The notes beneath the pieces are model-generated. The model saw only the letters and a list, made by a program, of their open reading frames with translations, did not search any database and was not told the origin of the DNA. DNA of 64,000 nt from CALLPQ01 sp039819545 (GTDB taxonomy: Bacteria > Pseudomonadota > Alphaproteobacteria > Caulobacterales > Parvularculaceae): the NCBI GenBank assembly GCA_039819545.1, contig JBCBRS010000010.1, forward strand, positions 1 to 64,000, read 5' to 3'. The translations under genes and the position numbers were made by a program. Below are positions 1-8,278 of this stretch, piece after piece; position 1 is the first letter of the stretch; each line of letters begins with the position of its first letter.

Positions 1-92
1 GCGTTAAAAAAATTGCCATCATCGCCGTCGCCAGAAAACTCCTTATCGTCCTCAATGCCATGATGAAAAATAAAACCCTCTATCAATCTTGA
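1..92 (+). CDS. IS110-family transposase, C-terminal end only
   Basis: An open frame entering from the left edge ends with TGA at 90-92. Its last 29 residues include IAIIAVARKLLIVLNAMMKN, which resembles the conserved end of IS110/IS116/IS902 transposases (a 'RKLL.ILNAM' signature). Only the 3' end is in the window, so I cannot tell whether the element is intact. The catalytic DEDD domain and serine motif lie outside. The palindromic repeats just downstream may be part of the insertion neighbourhood. Confidence 0.65.
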   Translation, partial: VKKIAIIAVARKLLIVLNAMMKNKTLYQS

Positions 93-101
93 GAACAGTT
101 G

Positions 102-298
102 CCGGATCAAGTCCGGGGTTGCGGAATATTTATCGCAAGTAGAATCCGTATTCCCGGGCAAGCGCAGCGCCGACCCGGGATCTGTTGACGTAAAATCCGT
201 ACCTAAATGAGAAGACCCCGGATCAAGTCTGGGGATACGGAATATTTATCACAAGTAGAATCCGTATTCCCGGGCAAGCGCAGCGCAGACCCGGATCT
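102..298. repeat. Two copies of an ~80 bp palindromic intergenic repeat
   Basis: Copy 1 (102-183) and copy 2 (218-298) share almost the same sequence. Each opens with CCGGATCAAGTC(C/T)GGGG, then a GGAATATTTATC(G/A)CAAGTAGAATCCGTATT-type core, then CCCGGGCAAGCGCAGCGC, and closes with CCCGG..ATCT. Both ends contain GC-rich inverted repeats able to form hairpins. This looks like a dispersed palindromic unit of the kind common between alphaproteobacterial genes; I see no coding sequence in it. Confidence 0.8.
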
Positions 299-338
299 CT
301 TCTCACACTTTGTGAACCCCTGAAGTCAGATCGCACCC

Positions 339-1481
339 CTACCCGCCAAAGCTCTCAATTGCGCCGAAGAGCCGGCGCACCTTTTGATGCTCCATAGGGG
401 TCAGCAGCGGATTTGGCGTATCGAAAATTAAGACATACCGATCTGCCTGACTTGTGTTCCAAGCCTCGTGTTCGATGGTATCATCAAAGATCATGGCAGA
501 ACCAAGGGTCCAGGGCCGGGTTTGCGCCCCCACCCGCAAGGCACACCCATCTGGCACAATCAGCGGCAGGTGGCCAATCAGCCGGGTGTTGATCAGGCCG
601 GTATGGGGCGGAATTTTTGTACCGGCCTTGAGCAGAGAAAAAAGGACCGTGGGCGAATGACCGGGTATGTCCGCCTTGGTCACGGTTTTCATGATCGCCG
701 TGGTTGCGGGAAAGCGATCCTGCAAGGTGTCGTCAGGCTTACCGTCACGCCATAAAAAGAGCGCGCTCCAGCCTGCATTATCCATCATGCCCGAATGGTC
801 CGACCGGGGACCATCGGTATTACGGGACACATAAGGGGCAAAAGCGTCGGCGGTTTTCAGATACGCGTTGAGCTCATCGCGGATTGACGGCGTTGCCGCC
901 TCCAGCGCACTGCACCAGTCAAAAAGCGCCGTATCATAAAAGGGCTGTGCCGGCAGGCCCGGGAAATAATATTGCGTTGGTTGCTGTGCAAAGACCGGTT
1001 TGCGCCCGAACATGATATCCAGCGAATGGGTAAACCGGGCACTTTGATCCTCTGTGCCCGGCGCATTGGTGCCGTCGGGCGCAGCCAACGCCTGATTGAG
1101 ATGCGCCTCGTAGGCTTTTGCGTAATCGTTGCACTTTGTCTGAGCGCGTTGAAGGGCTGCCACCATGGGGCGCGCGTGGGCCGGGTTCTGCTGCGCAATG
1201 GCGAGCGCCTGCGCATAGAACGCTCCCGCCTGCCGGGGGTTGCGCACAGTATCGTAATAATCGCCCTTGGCGAGGAGGACCCGCACATCCTGACCGTTGA
1301 GCGCTTGCGCCGCATCAAGCGCACGCAGTTGCGCGGGCCCGTCACCGGTACGCGCTTCCACATCACTAAGCAATAACCATCCTTCTACGGAGGGTTTTGT
1401 GGCACAAAGCGCGGTCATCAGGCTGCGGGCATCGTCCAGGCGCCCGGCCAGCAGAGCGGCATGTGCATCGGAAAGGCTCAT
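339..1481 (-). CDS. Aspartyl/asparaginyl beta-hydroxylase family protein with TPR-like N-terminus
   Basis: This 380-residue protein has two parts. Residues ~1-130 are an alanine-rich helical region with TPR-like spacing. Residues ~215-370 look like the aspartyl/asparaginyl beta-hydroxylase fold (double-stranded beta-helix, Fe(II)/2-oxoglutarate). The IPPHTG segment would supply the first iron-binding histidine, and DDTIEHEAWN the second, in the usual H..H spacing; RYVLIFD follows as expected. Family members hydroxylate Asp/Asn side chains or modify lipids, so the substrate is unknown. The gene lies 143 bp downstream of ctpA on the same strand and could be cotranscribed with it. Confidence 0.8.
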   Translation of the reverse strand: MSLSDAHAALLAGRLDDARSLMTALCATKPSVEGWLLLSDVEARTGDGPAQLRALDAAQALNGQDVRVLLAKGDYYDTVRNPRQAGAFYAQALAIAQQNPAHARPMVAALQRAQTKCNDYAKAYEAHLNQALAAPDGTNAPGTEDQSARFTHSLDIMFGRKPVFAQQPTQYYFPGLPAQPFYDTALFDWCSALEAATPSIRDELNAYLKTADAFAPYVSRNTDGPRSDHSGMMDNAGWSALFLWRDGKPDDTLQDRFPATTAIMKTVTKADIPGHSPTVLFSLLKAGTKIPPHTGLINTRLIGHLPLIVPDGCALRVGAQTRPWTLGSAMIFDDTIEHEAWNTSQADRYVLIFDTPNPLLTPMEHQKVRRLFGAIESFGG

Positions 1482-1585
1482 GATTGCCCCATGAGGGTCC
1501 GTCCCAAAATGATCTGCCCTGTGAGGGCTCTACACAGACAGTCACACCCTCGCCCCCGAAGCCGCCAAAACGGCAGCCACAAAGC

Positions 1586-1615
1586 CAACACGCGAGAAGA
1601 CAACACGCGAGAAGA
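1586..1615. repeat. 15-bp perfect tandem duplication
   Basis: The unit CAACACGCGAGAAGA occurs twice head to tail (1586-1600 and 1601-1615), immediately after the 3' end of ctpA. It probably arose by slippage and has no obvious function. Confidence 0.75.
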
Positions 1616-1624
1616 CAATGACGC

Positions 1625-3172
1625 CTAGCGTTCGACGGTCGCGGCCTGCGCCAGGGCCTGTTTATATTGAGCATTATCGGCAAGAATTTCCAATGCTCGC
1701 TCAAGCTGGCAATCGCGGAATTCCGCATCCTCGCCCTCGGGCTGCTCACACAGGAATGGCTCCACCGGCAGGCCATTATCGCCAGCGATCTCATCCCCTT
1801 CAGGAATGGACCCGTCAGCGACCACGTCGCCAGCCGTGTCCGGTACGACAGTTGCCTCTTCGTCGGGCGTCTCGCTCTCAGCGGCTTCATTGGGCACATC
1901 AAGGGCGCCCGGCAGGTCCGCTTCGCTCCGCCGTGGGGCGGGCGCATCCTGACCCGGATAAATCACCGGGAATGCGATGTCAGGATCAATACCTTGTGCC
2001 TGAATGGACCGACCCGACGGGGTGTAATAGCGCGCGGTGGTCAGGCGAAGGGCACCCTGCTGACCATTTTGCAGTGGAATAACCGTCTGCACACTGCCTT
2101 TACCGAAACTCTTTGTACCGAGGATCAGCGCACGATTGCGATCCTGCAATGCACCGGCAACAATCTCTGATGCTGAAGCCGAGCCACCATTGATCAACAC
2201 CACAACCGGGCGCCCCTCAAGGAGTTCGCCCTGCTTGCCCATCTCGCGCAGGGTATCCTTTGGCCGACGCCCGCGTGTAGAGACGATCTCGCCGCCACTT
2301 AAAAAGACGTCACTGATATCAACCGCCTGGTCGAGAAGACCGCCGGGGTTCGACCGCAGATCAAGCACCAAACCTTTCATGCCGCCGGCAATCGTCTCGT
2401 CCAGGTCTTTGACCGCATCGCGCACATTCTTGCCCGCCTGCTGGGAAAAGGTTGAAACCCGCACATACCCGAAAGCGCCTTCCGCCCTCGAGGTCACCGG
2501 ATTGATCCGCACAATGTCACGCACAAGCGGCACCTTGAAGGTGGGCGCATCCCGGTCACGCAGGACTGTCAGTTCAACCTTAGAGCCGCGCTCGCCCTTC
2601 ATCTGGGCAATGGCTTCGTCGATGGTTTTGCCCTGCACGGGGTCGCCATCGATTTCCGTGATAAGATCATTGGTCTGCAACCCGGCCCGGGCCGCGGGCG
2701 TATCGTCAATTGGCGCAACGATCAGCACATAGCCTTTATCGGGCCCCTCATTGGGCATTTGCACCTGAATGCCCAGACCGGCGAAGCTGCCCTGGGTCTG
2801 CTCCTGCATGGTCTTGAAATCATCAGCGGGCAGATAGCTTGAATGGGGATCGAGGGTCGAGAGCATGCCGTCGATGGAGCCTTTGATCAGCTTCTTATCG
2901 TCGGGCACCGTCACGTAATTTTGATGCACTTCTTCGTAAATCCGGCCAAACAGATTGATATTTGTAAAGTAGTCGGCAGAGAATTTTGGCCGCGCAAAAC
3001 CGCCGCTGACCATGGCCCCGGCGACAAGGGCCGCTCCCATGAGCAACGCCGTCTGGCCCCCGGTGAAGACGGGCTTGGCCCGCTTTTTACCGCGACGAAC
3101 ACCTGCACTGGCAGGATTTGGCGCGGTGTCGGTCTCGGATTGGGGTGCTGCTGGGCGGGGGGAGTGTGCCAT
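1625..3172 (-). CDS. ctpA: Carboxy-terminal processing protease, S41 family
   Basis: This is a periplasmic serine protease that trims or degrades envelope proteins. The 515-residue protein has a short basic N-terminus, one membrane/signal segment at ~40-60, a PDZ domain at ~130-205 and an S41 protease domain at ~220-400. By alignment with Prc the catalytic pair is Ser333 (in GGSASASEIV) and Lys358 (in SFGKGSVQT). An acidic tail follows from ~430. In many alphaproteobacteria ctpA directly follows envC; here about 2.4 kb of other genes separates them. The ATG at 3172 gives a sensible N-terminus. Confidence 0.95.
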   Translation of the reverse strand: MAHSPRPAAPQSETDTAPNPASAGVRRGKKRAKPVFTGGQTALLMGAALVAGAMVSGGFARPKFSADYFTNINLFGRIYEEVHQNYVTVPDDKKLIKGSIDGMLSTLDPHSSYLPADDFKTMQEQTQGSFAGLGIQVQMPNEGPDKGYVLIVAPIDDTPAARAGLQTNDLITEIDGDPVQGKTIDEAIAQMKGERGSKVELTVLRDRDAPTFKVPLVRDIVRINPVTSRAEGAFGYVRVSTFSQQAGKNVRDAVKDLDETIAGGMKGLVLDLRSNPGGLLDQAVDISDVFLSGGEIVSTRGRRPKDTLREMGKQGELLEGRPVVVLINGGSASASEIVAGALQDRNRALILGTKSFGKGSVQTVIPLQNGQQGALRLTTARYYTPSGRSIQAQGIDPDIAFPVIYPGQDAPAPRRSEADLPGALDVPNEAAESETPDEEATVVPDTAGDVVADGSIPEGDEIAGDNGLPVEPFLCEQPEGEDAEFRDCQLERALEILADNAQYKQALAQAATVER

Positions 3173-3464
3173 AGAAATTGCCTCTCGGGTCGCTCGGGAT
3201 CAGGGTCGTACGGTGCAATCTGGCAAGGTATGCGCCAGATTTGTTAAAAGATTACGGGCCCCAGCCATCACAAGACCACAGGTCCCGGCCTGCTTCAAGA
3301 GAGGGGGCAGGCTCTCGGGCCCCTTCGTCGCACGGTCATGCGGGGTGAAGGCAGTTTACGCTGTGTGTGCGCCGGCGCGTACGCTTGCGGGCTTGCGTCC
3401 ACGCCCACTCCCACATTTTGCGCAGCCGACAATGCCTCTGCCGCACATTGTGGCTTTCAAATTT

Positions 3465-3487
3465 ACATACCATACCATATAGTATGT
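3465..3487 (+). promoter_or_regulatory. Palindrome upstream of the membrane protein/tetR pair, candidate TetR operator
   Basis: The 340 bp between ctpA and the gene at 3513 holds nothing coding. Near its end, ACATAC (3465-3470) and GTATGT (3482-3487) form an inverted repeat. Inside it, CATAC-CATATA-GTATG (3471-3486) is a shorter palindrome. The site lies 26 bp before the start codon, in an AT-rich patch suited to a promoter, and is the size expected for a TetR-family operator. Autoregulation by the downstream TetR protein is an inference. Confidence 0.4.
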
Positions 3488-3512
3488 AAGAGAGTAGAAT
3501 GGGAAATCAAAA

Positions 3513-3884
3513 ATGAATACCTGGTTTGTCGGCGCGGGAATTCTCGGCGTCCTCGTGATGCTGATTCATCTCTTTTTAGGGGGCAGAGAGATCGCGCGGC
3601 CCACGCTGAACGATGGCGACATGCCGTCCGTCGTCAGATACACAAACTATTTTTGCTGGCACTTGGTGACCCTATCGCTGGGCCTGATGAGCGCGGGGTT
3701 CTTCTATTCAGCGTTTCCGCAAACACCCGTGGCGCCCGCCGTCGCCGCCCTCCTGTTTGCGTCGGCGGCTGCCTTTTTATGTCTTGGCGTGAATTTCAGG
3801 TTTAGCCTTAAACAGGCGCACCACCCGCAATGGCTTCTTTTTCTGCCAATTGCCGCAGCAGGCGCAATTGGCATTTTCCAATGA
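3513..3884 (+). CDS. Small four-helix membrane protein of unknown function
   Basis: The 123-residue protein is almost entirely hydrophobic. Helices fall roughly at 4-25, 44-65, 73-93 and 104-122, joined by short polar loops. I do not recognise a family with certainty. Its stop overlaps the start of the TetR gene by the ATGA arrangement (3881-3884), so the two are translationally coupled. The membrane protein is therefore likely the regulated target of that repressor. Confidence 0.75.
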   Translation: MNTWFVGAGILGVLVMLIHLFLGGREIARPTLNDGDMPSVVRYTNYFCWHLVTLSLGLMSAGFFYSAFPQTPVAPAVAALLFASAAAFLCLGVNFRFSLKQAHHPQWLLFLPIAAAGAIGIFQ

Positions 3885-4444
3885 CTGTGGCCTCCACCCG
3901 AATGGGCCGCGAGCACTGGGTGCAAATCGGTCTCGAAGCGTTGAAATCGGCTGAACCCGAGGCCCTGACCATCGAAAGGCTGTGTGACGCTGCGGGACGA
4001 ACCAAAGGCTCTTTCTACCATCACTTCAGGGGAATCGAAGCCTATCTGGAGGCCCTGCTCGATGCGTGGGAACATGTGTTTACCGATCAGGTGATCGAGC
4101 AGGCGGTATCCGAACCCGGTCCGAAAAATCAACTTATGGCCCTCGATACGCTTGCGCGTCTCCTCGACCGCGACATCGAGCAGGGGGTGCGGCGTCTGAA
4201 GAGCCGGTGGCCCAACGCTGCCCAGCGGGTCGCCCGGGTGGATGAAAAACGGATTGCGTTTCTCCAGACGCTTTATGCGGGCCTGGCGCTACCAAACCTC
4301 GATGCCGCCGCGCTGGCGCGTGTGGAATACGCGGCCTTTCTCGGGTTTCAACAGCTTGACGCAACCGTCGCCGGGACAAACCAGGCAGACCTTTATGCAC
4401 GATATCTGAGTGTGATTTTGAAACGAGGGGCCGGAACGGCTTAG
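3881..4444 (+). CDS. TetR/AcrR family transcriptional regulator
   Basis: The 187-residue protein starts at the ATG at 3881. Residues ~10-55 form the TetR helix-turn-helix, with LTIERLCDAAGRTKGSFYHH as the recognition region. The remainder is an alpha-helical ligand or dimer domain with no identifiable ligand. A longer in-frame start at 3830 exists, but the ATGA overlap with the upstream gene supports 3881. The palindrome at 3465-3487 is the obvious candidate operator. Confidence 0.9.
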   Translation: MTVASTRMGREHWVQIGLEALKSAEPEALTIERLCDAAGRTKGSFYHHFRGIEAYLEALLDAWEHVFTDQVIEQAVSEPGPKNQLMALDTLARLLDRDIEQGVRRLKSRWPNAAQRVARVDEKRIAFLQTLYAGLALPNLDAAALARVEYAAFLGFQQLDATVAGTNQADLYARYLSVILKRGAGTA

Positions 4445-4595
4445 GCTCCCCTCGCAATCAGAGTGGCTGGGTTTGGGCCATATTGGACATTCTGGGCTTT
4501 AAATCGGACGTCTTAAAAGTGACCCGAATTTACCGTCGACGATAGTTGAAACCGCCCAATAACGGCCATCGCAAAACAGAGCATAAACCGCACAA

Positions 4596-4692
4596 TGGAT
4601 TCCCGCCTTCGCGGGAATGACAATAGAGTAGCTATGGCCCTACAAGGTACAATCCTCAATCCGTCACCCCCACGAAGGCGGGGGTCTATGAC
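4596..4692. repeat. Pair of inverted palindromic repeats (CCCGCCTTCG...)
   Basis: The 348 bp gap between tetR and the gene at 4793 holds two related units in opposite orientation. The first is GGATTCCCGCCTTCGCGGGAATGAC (4597-4621). The second is GTCACCCCCACGAAGGCGGGGGTC-type (4663-4686). Each is itself a hairpin, and this core is a very widespread bacterial intergenic repeat. Nothing coding is visible in the gap. Confidence 0.75.
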
Positions 4693-4792
4693 TAAGAATT
4701 GCACCATATGAGATATCTTTTTTCGCCCAAAGAGAAACGCTGGTGTTCGGAAGTTGATACTATGTAAATATCGACATGATAGATACTGGTTC

Positions 4793-5491
4793 ATGGCAAA
4801 GACTTTTGAAACTGATATGTACACGGACAATATTCGGCGGGTTATAAACTCTTTGATTGCCGAAGGCCGTGATAGAGAAGCTGCATCATTTACGGTTGCA
4901 CTGGAGGGACTGGACTATACTGATAGGCCCCATGTCCGGATTGAATTGGCCGATGACGATGGGAAGAAAGGTGTGCACGTCATGTTCGCACGCGCTCCTG
5001 AAATGCAGCGTTTCTATCCAGCGATCAGGGAAAGTCTGAAGAGACGTGAATTATGTTACAAGGACTGCACCCGGGCAGGTCAACAATATCTTTCCACAGA
5101 ACAAAGCATAGCCGCCGCTGATGTTATTGAACTGCTTGACGAACTTACGGGAGAAAGTTTCGATGCACCGCTAGTGGTCGATTTCCGGCGTAACTCAGGA
5201 AGCGCGATGCGCGCACTAATCGCAAAGCGGCCAGCGCTCGCCATGTTGTCAGCGTTCTCCTTTATCCTGATTTGGATCACATTTCAGATCTATGAAATCT
5301 TGCAACTGCTAAGTGTCCGGTCGCTAAGCATTGTCAATGTGGACCGCGTGGAGCTTATTCTGGGCGGTCTTATAGTTGGGCTTATGGTCAATATGCGAAT
5401 GACAAGTAGAATTCGGCGGACCAAGCCTAGGCCATGGTGGGGTGGATTGCTTATATCTATGCCATTTATTCTGGCACCTTTAACCGCCTAA
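4793..5491 (+). CDS. Unrecognised protein with two or three C-terminal membrane helices
   Basis: The 232-residue protein begins MAKTFETDMYTDNIRRVINS; an upstream in-frame ATG at 4754 is less likely. The first ~150 residues are soluble and charged. Hydrophobic helices appear at about 150-175, 188-205 and 218-230. The gene is visibly richer in A and T than its neighbours and is flanked on the left by palindromic repeats. It interrupts the usual ctpA-envC linkage, so horizontal acquisition is likely. I recognise no family. Confidence 0.65.
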   Translation: MAKTFETDMYTDNIRRVINSLIAEGRDREAASFTVALEGLDYTDRPHVRIELADDDGKKGVHVMFARAPEMQRFYPAIRESLKRRELCYKDCTRAGQQYLSTEQSIAAADVIELLDELTGESFDAPLVVDFRRNSGSAMRALIAKRPALAMLSAFSFILIWITFQIYEILQLLSVRSLSIVNVDRVELILGGLIVGLMVNMRMTSRIRRTKPRPWWGGLLISMPFILAPLTA

Positions 5492-5635
5492 GCAGCGTCC
5501 TAAACTCGCCCCATGTAAGAAATTAATCTAAACCGCTTAAATGCCCACTTCCGGCGATTTCCGATCGTTTTGCTTGAGTGTGGGGCCAAACGCGTAAGCC
5601 CGTCTGGGTCACACTACGCCGCCCCTCAATGCAGC

Positions 5636-7084
5636 TTAAAAATTGGCCTCGGCCACGGCCTTTGGTGAGAACCATTGGGCGGGGTTTACCGGCTCGCCAT
5701 TGCGGCGGACTTGCACGTCGAGGGTTGCCTGCGTGCCTGTCATCTCGGCAAGTGGTTCGCCCGCATTGACCACCTGGCCCTCATCCACGAGGAAGCGCCC
5801 GACGCCGAGCATCAGCATATGATAGCCGCCGCCCACATCGAGGACGATCATATTGCCGGTCAGCTCCCACGGTTGGGCAAAAACGACTTTTGCCTCATAG
5901 GGGGCCGTGACAATAGCCTGGTCCCGCACGGCGATGCGGATGCCGTCGGACCTGTCACCCAGCTTGTCGCGTTGGCCAAATTTTGTGGTGATCCGGCCCA
6001 CCACCGGCATTTTCAACGCGCCGCGCGCCTGAACAAAGGAGGTTGCCGGTTTAAAGACCGTGGCCACATCCTCCCGCCGCAAGGTTGGCCGCCGGGTGCT
6101 GCGCCGGTTGCGACTTGACGGGCTTGCCGCCCCGTCACGGTCACTGGCCGGGCCGCCCTCGGCAATGATGCGGATACCATCGGGCTCAGAATTGGGCTCT
6201 GAAGGGGGCGGTGTTGGGCCCGCATCGCCCGGCTTCTGGCGAGGCGGCTTGGGGCGCGGGGTGATGGAGTGGGCCACCGCGCGCAGACGCGCCACCACAT
6301 CCTTGATGGAGGTTGCCCGGGCGGCCAGCGTTGCGGTTTCGCGCTGGGCCGCAGCGGCAAGTCGGTCCGCCACGTCACGCTCGGCTTCCTTCACCTTGAG
6401 ATCGTCGGCGAGGAATTTCCGGCGCGAGGCGAGCGAGATCGCCGTGCGCTCATAGGCAACCCGCTGGTCGGCCAGCGCGGCGCGTGCAGCGGTCAGCTTT
6501 TCCACGAGCGCGCGCAGGCCCTCCGCTTTGGTGGCGAGCGCCGGTGCCGCCTCCGACAATAAAAGCGCCGCGCGAGCCGCCCGGTTGGCATCATCGGGCG
6601 AGACAAAAAGCGCAGGCGGCTGTGACATCTCAAAGGCTTGCAGCGCGGCGAGCACCGCAGACAAGGTCTCCTGCTCTGCGGCCAGTTTTTCGGCGGCCTC
6701 TTTTTCTTCCGCTTCGAGGCGCACAAGTTCGCGTTCAATGCGGGCAATCTCGCGTTCGGAATCCTGAATGGAATCGGCTGTCTCGATAAGGCGATAGCGC
6801 AGCTTGCGAATTTCCTGGGCGCGCGCCTCGGCCTCTTTCTTCAGACGCGCCTCTTCGGCAGCTTTGGAACGCAGAGCCTTTTCAATGTCCTGCAGCGCGG
6901 TGTCCGGCGGGCCCGTATCTTGTCGCACAGTCTCTTGTGTCGCGGCGTCTTGTGTCGCGGTTTCCTGTGCCTGACTGGTAAGCGGAAAAATCAAAGTACC
7001 GGTCACCGCACCCGCGATCGCAAGACCGCGCCCAAGGGACAGAGGGGCTAGCCAGGACCGGATCAAGGCGCGCAGTAAAATCAT
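5636..7084 (-). CDS. envC: Murein hydrolase activator EnvC family protein (degenerate M23 domain)
   Basis: EnvC-type proteins sit in the periplasm and switch on amidases that split septal peptidoglycan. A signal peptide (about residues 1-40, ending near SQAQ) precedes a long coiled coil (~55-230, rich in E, R, A, K). After a proline-rich linker comes a C-terminal LytM/M23 domain. The metal-ligand positions look altered: SDGIRIAV stands where active enzymes have H-x-G-x-D, and YHMLMLGV replaces the HxH region. This fits a non-catalytic activator. I chose the ATG at 7084; a GTG at 7111 is possible. The gene follows rlmH by 37 bp. Confidence 0.88.
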   Translation of the reverse strand: MILLRALIRSWLAPLSLGRGLAIAGAVTGTLIFPLTSQAQETATQDAATQETVRQDTGPPDTALQDIEKALRSKAAEEARLKKEAEARAQEIRKLRYRLIETADSIQDSEREIARIERELVRLEAEEKEAAEKLAAEQETLSAVLAALQAFEMSQPPALFVSPDDANRAARAALLLSEAAPALATKAEGLRALVEKLTAARAALADQRVAYERTAISLASRRKFLADDLKVKEAERDVADRLAAAAQRETATLAARATSIKDVVARLRAVAHSITPRPKPPRQKPGDAGPTPPPSEPNSEPDGIRIIAEGGPASDRDGAASPSSRNRRSTRRPTLRREDVATVFKPATSFVQARGALKMPVVGRITTKFGQRDKLGDRSDGIRIAVRDQAIVTAPYEAKVVFAQPWELTGNMIVLDVGGGYHMLMLGVGRFLVDEGQVVNAGEPLAEMTGTQATLDVQVRRNGEPVNPAQWFSPKAVAEANF

Positions 7085-7121
7085 GCGCCATGTGTAGACA
7101 GACACGCACACACCCGCAAGA

Positions 7122-7607
7122 TCACACCCGGTGATAGGGGTGCCCCGCGAGGATCGTCATGGCACGGTATATCTGCTCACAAAGCATCACCCGCACCAGC
7201 ATATGCGGCCAGGTAGCTTTGCCAAACCGCCAGACGGCGTTGGCGCGCGCCGTCACCTGCGGATCATGGCCATCGGCACCGCCAATTAAAAACACCGTGC
7301 GGACAGACCCATCATCGCGCTGGCGCGCCAGATGGTCGGCAATATCGACACTCCCCCAATCACGGCCCCGTTCATCAAGCGCAATGACGTGATCGCGGGC
7401 AGTCAGCGGGGAGAGAAGCCATTGCGCCTCCCGCTCTTTCAGCTGTGCGCCGGTAAAAGCGCCGCTCACCTCATGGCTATCAACCGTACACGCACGAAAT
7501 CCCAGATTGGGCGCCAGACGATTGGAGCGCTCAAGATACTCAGCGATCAATTGGGCTTTGGGGTCTTTGGGCTTTAACCGGCCAAGGGCGCGAATGGATA
7601 ATTCCAT
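7122..7607 (-). CDS. rlmH: 23S rRNA (pseudouridine1915-N3)-methyltransferase RlmH
   Basis: RlmH methylates pseudouridine 1915 in helix 69 of 23S rRNA, on the 70S ribosome. The 161-residue protein has the SPOUT-class signatures: ALDERGR (~97-103), FLIGGADG (~126-133) and the C-terminal HPYHR. Length matches the family. It lies 30 bp after rsfS and 37 bp before envC on the same strand, the standard alphaproteobacterial order. Confidence 0.96.
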   Translation of the reverse strand: MELSIRALGRLKPKDPKAQLIAEYLERSNRLAPNLGFRACTVDSHEVSGAFTGAQLKEREAQWLLSPLTARDHVIALDERGRDWGSVDIADHLARQRDDGSVRTVFLIGGADGHDPQVTARANAVWRFGKATWPHMLVRVMLCEQIYRAMTILAGHPYHRV

Positions 7608-7637
7608 AAAATTTACCCGCTGCGCGCGAGCGTCGCC

Positions 7638-8174
7638 CTAGCGTTCGGTCTTTTCGGACGCAGTAGCATCAGTGCCCGGTGTGGGCACGCTTGCCCGCGC
7701 GGCCTCTGACCAGATGCGTTCGAGGTTATAGAACTCACGCACTTCCGGGCGGAACAGATGCAAGATCACATCGCCCGCATCAATCAACACCCAGTCACAA
7801 GCAGGTTTACCCTCAACCTTCACCTCTTTCAGGCCCGCCTCTTTAAGAGACCGCAAGATCTTGTCCGCCGTCGCGCTCACATGCCGCGCCGATCGACCGG
7901 AGGCGATAATCATCGTATCGGCAATCTCGGATTTACCGTCGAGGCTGATTGGGGTGATGTCGGCTGTCTTTTCTTCTTCCAACCGCGCGAGGAGATAATC
8001 GCGTAAGGTCTTCACATAGGTCTCGGCATCAAGACCGGTGAGATCGGGGACCGGCAGGGTGGAAATTGGCGCACGCGTTTGCGCTGGGGCTGCCGCTGGA
8101 GTGACCGCGGGTGCGGGTGAGGGCGCGGGATTGGCGGGCCCAGAGCCTGTGAGAGGGGTCAGAATGGTCTCCAT
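7638..8174 (-). CDS. rsfS: Ribosomal silencing factor RsfS
   Basis: RsfS binds ribosomal protein uL14 and blocks subunit joining in starvation. The ATG at 8174 gives METILTPLTG..., a ~178-residue protein. A proline/alanine-rich leader of ~40 residues is followed by the RsfS/Iojap domain, with ADTMIIASGRSARH and CDWVLIDAGDVILHLF as the diagnostic stretches. An in-frame ATG at 8297 would overlap the upstream nadD-egtD gene by 19 bp and adds only a low-complexity leader, so I prefer 8174. The C-terminal ~20 residues are also low complexity. Confidence 0.92.
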   Translation of the reverse strand: METILTPLTGSGPANPAPSPAPAVTPAAAPAQTRAPISTLPVPDLTGLDAETYVKTLRDYLLARLEEEKTADITPISLDGKSEIADTMIIASGRSARHVSATADKILRSLKEAGLKEVKVEGKPACDWVLIDAGDVILHLFRPEVREFYNLERIWSEAARASVPTPGTDATASEKTER

Positions 8175-8278
8175 AAAAGCCGCGGGACTTGAAGCCCGCC
8201 ACAGAAATATAAAAGGCTTTTGGCCTATCAACAATAGGGTTGGCAACACTAGGGTGGGCAACGCTGGGGTCGGCGCGA

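Noticed and set aside
102..298. Possible CRISPR array
   Set aside because: Only two repeat copies of ~80 bp with one short interval, no cas genes; palindromic intergenic repeat instead.
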